In this document: positions 61,042-64,000 of the stretch, piece after piece | How the letters are laid out: each line of letters starts with the position of its first letter | Position numbering within the stretch: position 1 is the stretch's first letter | Assembly: GCA_963728145.1 (NCBI GenBank) | Contig: CAVSJA010000002.1 | Coordinates: 434,001 to 498,000 of the forward strand | DNA from: CAVSJA01 sp963728145 | GTDB lineage: Bacteria > Bacteroidota > Bacteroidia > Chitinophagales > Chitinophagaceae | Direction of reading: 5' to 3' | Length of the DNA: 64,000 nt | Position numbers and translations under genes: made by a program | Notes under the pieces: model-generated | Told to the model about the DNA's origin: nothing | Database searches by the model: none | The model's input: only the letters and a program-made list of their open reading frames with translations

Positions 61042-61155
61042 TTAAATGAAATTTTTTGGTGACTGCTTTCGGAAAATTAAAAGAGAAGGAAAATCGAAGG
61101 ACCTGGATCCTTTAATCTTCATGCCTTTCACCCGAAAGCTGAAATGTATTTATTG
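61042..61155 (-). other. Leader between cobalamin riboswitch and receptor gene
   Basis: About 115 bases of 5' untranslated leader, part of the 631-base gap 61042-61672. It should hold the riboswitch expression platform (terminator or RBS sequester); GGACC-TGGATCC-like and GGCATGAAG segments could pair, but I cannot fix a unique structure. Confidence 0.4.
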
Positions 61156-61365
61156 ATCCTGGCAGGTCTTCTGGCTTGGCTTGCGATGAGCACCTTCCCG
61201 TCCCCTTTGGAACAGTGGCTTTGAAACTCATCCAGTCAATGGTGAATAGTGAATGGTCAATGTATTAATTCACAATTCACCATTCACCATTGACTCGCTT
61301 TACAGCTACGGGGATAGCGCCGGATTCTCACCGGACTTCCCTTTTAATCCGCAAACAAGCGGAAC
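61156..61365 (-). promoter_or_regulatory. Cobalamin riboswitch
   Basis: On the - strand the conserved parts are in order: AAAGGGAAGTCCGGTGAGAA, then TCCGGCGCTATCCCCGTAGC with TGTAA, a variable stem, GCCACTG, GGGAAGGTG-CTCATCG and GCCAGAAGACCTGCC (the B12 box). This is the adenosylcobalamin/cobalamin riboswitch consensus. It lies about 115 bases upstream of the BtuB-like receptor and should shut it off when cobalamin is plentiful. The variable stem between TGTAA and GCCACTG is formed by a dyad repeat (61235-61294). Confidence 0.93.
61235..61294. repeat. GGTGAAT dyad repeat inside the cobalamin riboswitch
   Basis: 61235-61261 and 61268-61294 are reverse complements with a few mismatches, built of GGTGAAT/GGTCAAT units around a 6-base loop. 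It extends the variable peripheral stem of the riboswitch without touching the conserved core. Same unit as the element at 23781-23871. Confidence 0.88.
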
Positions 61366-61453
61366 CAAAATCGCAACAAATGTAAAGGAGATTTACGAAC
61401 AATGTGAATTGAATTCTCCAGCATTTATTCCTCTGTGCTGCTTTGTGTTCGCT

Positions 61454-61664
61454 GCGTCCTTCCCCATTGAACTTTGTCATTTCGAGCCCGGTGCAATAAC
61501 AGGAACTCGCATAAGAAGAACCAGGGCGAGAAATCTGCGCAATTGGCAACTGATCGCATTTCCGCGAGTTGGTTATGCCGCAGATTTCTCGCCCTTGTTG
61601 CCTCTATTGCATAGTTACATTGATGACCGGGCTCGAAATGACAAGGTTCAATGGGGAAGGACGC
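61454..61664. repeat. MITE-like element with 38-bp terminal inverted repeats
   Basis: 61454-61491 and 61627-61664 are reverse complements with one mismatch in 38 (TCATTTCGAGCCCGG at the inner ends). Inside, GGGCGAGAAATCTGCG and CGCAGATTTCTCGCCC form a second inverted pair around a ~45-base centre. The combination TCATTTCGA ... GAGAAATCT is, to my knowledge, common in Bacteroidota intergenic DNA. It has no ORF of its own. It lies between the riboswitch and the 3' end of the next receptor gene. Confidence 0.85.
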
Positions 61665-61672
61665 AAAGAGGT

Positions 61673-63736
61673 TTATAACCTAAACCCCAAACCGAAATAG
61701 TAGTTTCTTGCAAATGCTGTATTATAATATCTCCCACCCGCAGCATTGATATCATTGCCGAGGCTATAGATTTCATCAAGGAGATTATCTCCGCCAGCAT
61801 AAATATTCAGCCGAATTTTTTTGCCTGCAAGGAATTTCCATCCAATCCTCGCACCAACAATTGTATAAGCTTCCGCTTCTGCAGTATTTGCATCATTTAG
61901 AAATATTGAAGAAGCATGATAGAAGGTTAGATTGAAGTAAGCTCCATTTTTAAGAATCAAATCTGCAATAGCTGATGCAGTGTAATTGGGCACACCTGGC
62001 AGATTCTTTCCGGAAAAATCATTCACATCTTTTACAAAACTTCCATATTTGAAATCATTGAATGATTGTGCCGTGCGAATAATTAACTGATCAAACACAG
62101 TGCTTGTACTAAAACCGGTTGAATAATCAAGTCCTAATTCTATTCCTTTCTGACGCGTGTCGCCTGCATTTACAAAATAATCCGCATTGGCGCTGTCTTT
62201 TCTAACCACCAATGCATTTTCAACCTTGAAATAGAAACCAGCTAGCTCCAATTGCAATTTTCCTTTCAGGAAAATTAGTCTTGTTCCCAGTTCATAGTTG
62301 ATACCATGTTCTGCTTCAAGGTCGGTATTGATTGCTCCCGTTGAAGGAAGTAGTTCAGCCATGGTGGGAGGGGAGTATCCCTTGGAAATAGTTCCAAATA
62401 CTGAGCTGGTACTATTCAGCTTTTTTAATACGGTGATTCTCGGCGCCCATTCACTTTGATATTCCCGCTTCTGAGTAAATACCGGATATACACTTAAACG
62501 TTTGAATTCAACACTTGAATTGTTTATGCTGACGCCCGCAGTGATCAACCAATCATTTTGAATGTCAAGATCACCCTGTACGAAAATACTGTAGATATTA
62601 TAATGGATATCATCATTTGTTTGCAGCGTGTCAGGATTACCATTATTGTTCTTCGATACCTGAGTGTTAAAATAACCCGCCTGCAATTCGCCACCTGCAA
62701 CTAGATTCAGTGTGCTTCCCGTGAATTTCTTTTCATAGTTAAATATCGTACGTCCACCAAAATGTGGTTCGTTGCGACGCTCATAGTTTCTGAATGTTGG
62801 ATTTTGTACCTGCGCAAAAGCTCCATAGACTGTTGTTGCGTTTTTGAAAGCATCAGTGAATTGATAAGTATGGGTTAGTCCAGCAACGAAATTCTTTTGA
62901 TAGATTGCTGCCTTTGCTGTTTCAGCACTGGGCAAAGCTCCTGCCGCAGGTCTGGCCTGTTTAGGGTTGGCTGCGAATTCAGTGGCATTCAAGCCACCGG
63001 GTGTTTGATAGTACAGGTCTACATAAAGAATCGCCGCTTTCAGTTGTTGTTTTTCATTAATGCGGAAATTTGAAACCAGGCTAAAGTTGTTCTTTTTGGC
63101 TTCCGTATGTTCGCGGTATCCATCACTTTGATTATGCGCATAGCTGATTAGGGTTCTGCTTTCCTTTTCACCGAACTGTACACTGCCAAGGAAATTGTGC
63201 GTGCCGAAGCTACCTGCTACATATTCGAGATTCAATCCTTTTTTCCAATTACTTTCCAGGGATTGCATTAAGAGCAATCCACCAGTACCCGCACCATACA
63301 AACTTCCTGCGGGACCCTTATAAATTTCTATCGTGGAAAAATTATTAAATGCAAATTGATTGAAGTAAGTATTTCCTCCGGGATCCGTAATGGGGATATC
63401 GTTCCAGTAAACTTTCACATTCCTAACGCCAAAAGGAGAACGCAATGAGCTTCCACGGATATTGAGGCGGTAGCTTCCCGGTGAACGTTCTTCCATTCTC
63501 ACTCCGGAGATCGTATTCATCCCATTAAGTAAAGATGTCTTGTTGAATCGGTCCGCATTATTATTGTTCAGCACTTTCACCGAAGTGCCGCAAGAAATGA
63601 TCCGACGGTTTAATTCAAATGCCGTAATAATAATCTCATCCAAAACCTTTGCAGAATCATTTGTGGACAGGTCTTGTGAAAAACCAGTAAACTGGAAGCA
63701 AATACTTAACAGTAGGGGGTAAGCGATTTTTTGCAT
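61673..63736 (-). CDS. TonB-dependent receptor (siderophore/metal type)
   Basis: 687 residues. A signal peptide (about 1-20, ending TGFSQ) and TonB box (LDEIIITAFELNR) precede the plug (LNGMNTISGVRMEERSPGSY; RGSSLRSPFGVRNVKVYWND; FSTIEIYKGPAGSLYGAGTG). The barrel ends YYFGLGFRL with terminal aromatic-Leu. The plug's S-PFG-VRN-V and the barrel resemble FecA/FhuA-like outer-membrane transporters rather than SusC, and there is no SusD partner. Substrate probably iron-siderophore or another small chelate. No Fur box is evident upstream. Confidence 0.88.
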   Translation of the reverse strand: MQKIAYPLLLSICFQFTGFSQDLSTNDSAKVLDEIIITAFELNRRIISCGTSVKVLNNNNADRFNKTSLLNGMNTISGVRMEERSPGSYRLNIRGSSLRSPFGVRNVKVYWNDIPITDPGGNTYFNQFAFNNFSTIEIYKGPAGSLYGAGTGGLLLMQSLESNWKKGLNLEYVAGSFGTHNFLGSVQFGEKESRTLISYAHNQSDGYREHTEAKKNNFSLVSNFRINEKQQLKAAILYVDLYYQTPGGLNATEFAANPKQARPAAGALPSAETAKAAIYQKNFVAGLTHTYQFTDAFKNATTVYGAFAQVQNPTFRNYERRNEPHFGGRTIFNYEKKFTGSTLNLVAGGELQAGYFNTQVSKNNNGNPDTLQTNDDIHYNIYSIFVQGDLDIQNDWLITAGVSINNSSVEFKRLSVYPVFTQKREYQSEWAPRITVLKKLNSTSSVFGTISKGYSPPTMAELLPSTGAINTDLEAEHGINYELGTRLIFLKGKLQLELAGFYFKVENALVVRKDSANADYFVNAGDTRQKGIELGLDYSTGFSTSTVFDQLIIRTAQSFNDFKYGSFVKDVNDFSGKNLPGVPNYTASAIADLILKNGAYFNLTFYHASSIFLNDANTAEAEAYTIVGARIGWKFLAGKKIRLNIYAGGDNLLDEIYSLGNDINAAGGRYYNTAFARNYYFGLGFRL

Positions 63737-63851
63737 ATGGATTCAGTTAATATGTTGGTTGGTTCTCAATTAACATAATAACCAGGATCAACAAATAAGG
63801 GTTCATCTACGCACGCCAAAGATAAAACGTAATATTTGCTATCTTCCGTAC

Positions 63852-64000
63852 ATGAAGCCAAACAAGCTGAATTTATTTGACCTTACGATGATTGTTATTG
63901 GTTTGGTGATTGGAATGGGTATCTTTCGAACTTCCAGAGATGCGGCTGCAGCGGCCCTCACCCCAAACATCTTTTTTGCGACATGGTTGATCGGCGGTTT
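63852..64000 (+). CDS. APC-family permease, 3' end outside window
   Basis: Only the first ~49 residues are visible. MKPNKLNLFDLTMIVIGLVI starts a membrane segment and GMGIFRTSRDAAAAAL is the conserved G-x-G-I-F substrate-binding break of amino acid/polyamine/organocation permeases. A second membrane segment begins at the window edge. It probably imports an amino acid. Divergent from the TonB receptor gene. Confidence 0.8.
   Translation, partial: MKPNKLNLFDLTMIVIGLVIGMGIFRTSRDAAAAALTPNIFFATWLIGG

Noticed and set aside
61253..61678. A 141-codon + strand frame
   Set aside because: It runs through the cobalamin riboswitch and the MITE-like element; composition follows the repeats, not a protein.

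Overview
The window looks like the chromosome of a Bacteroidota bacterium, most likely Chitinophagales/Chitinophagaceae. The signs are a type IX secretion (T9SS) C-terminal sorting domain, several TTG/TTTG-N19-20-TAnnTTTG promoters, no Shine-Dalgarno dependence, TonB-dependent receptors, a caspase/CHASE2/FecR set, an ECF42-YCII pair and a Bacteroidota-type carotenoid cluster. Taxonomy is inferred from gene content only. No phage, plasmid, IS transposase or CRISPR array was found.

Layout. (1) 1-14.6 kb, + strand: exopolysaccharide locus with two FkbM methyltransferases, four glycosyltransferases, a Wzy-like polymerase, a membrane transglutaminase-like protein, a frameshifted asparagine synthase, a carbamoyltransferase, Gmd and Fcl for GDP-L-fucose, and a CpsB/YwqE-type phosphatase. 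(2) 14.8-21.7 kb, + strand: light/B12-type carotenoid island with a MerR-B12-binding LitR/CarH-like regulator, an ECF sigma factor, crtI, crtB, idi, crtZ and crtY, which together would make zeaxanthin. (3) 21.8-31.6 kb: a T9SS-exported glycosidase-like protein, a coiled-coil envelope protein, a metzincin protease, then a caspase-family protease, a CHASE2 protein and a FecR-like protein. (4) 31.6-44.5 kb, mostly - strand: serine hydrolase, NYN/LOTUS protein, dienelactone hydrolase, PIG-L deacetylase, YfcC-type transporter, metallopeptidase, Cys-rich copper-storage-like protein, MBL hydrolase, methyltransferase and LLM oxidoreductase. (5) 44.7-58.4 kb: OmpA/PD40 protein, Ada-like repair protein, Na/Pi symporter, pentapeptide protein, frameshifted alkD, ECF42-YCII pair, TrmO, DUF1801 proteins, dodecin, globin, DinB-like protein and a frameshifted YadA-head-like protein. 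(6) 58.6-64 kb: a tRNA-Arg(CCG) array with one intact gene and two broken copies, a BtuB-like receptor under a cobalamin riboswitch, a second TonB receptor, and the start of an APC permease.

The most unusual feature is the density of small structured repeats. One class is a hairpin whose two arms are each a run of a short degenerate unit (for example GTTGACAAG, GGTGAAT, GAACAG) and its reverse complement. These sit mostly just after genes, but one supplies the start codon and first residues of crtY, one encodes the last residues of an oxidoreductase, and one forms the variable stem of the cobalamin riboswitch. Another class is GC-rich palindromes, two of which sit inside tRNA-Arg copies, in the D-loop and the T-loop.

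B12 links two distant parts of the window: the carotenoid regulator has the residues expected for adenosylcobalamin binding, and a TonB receptor about 45 kb away is riboswitch-controlled. Three genes (asnB, alkD, the YadA-head-like protein) carry single-base frameshifts, which could be real decay or sequence errors.
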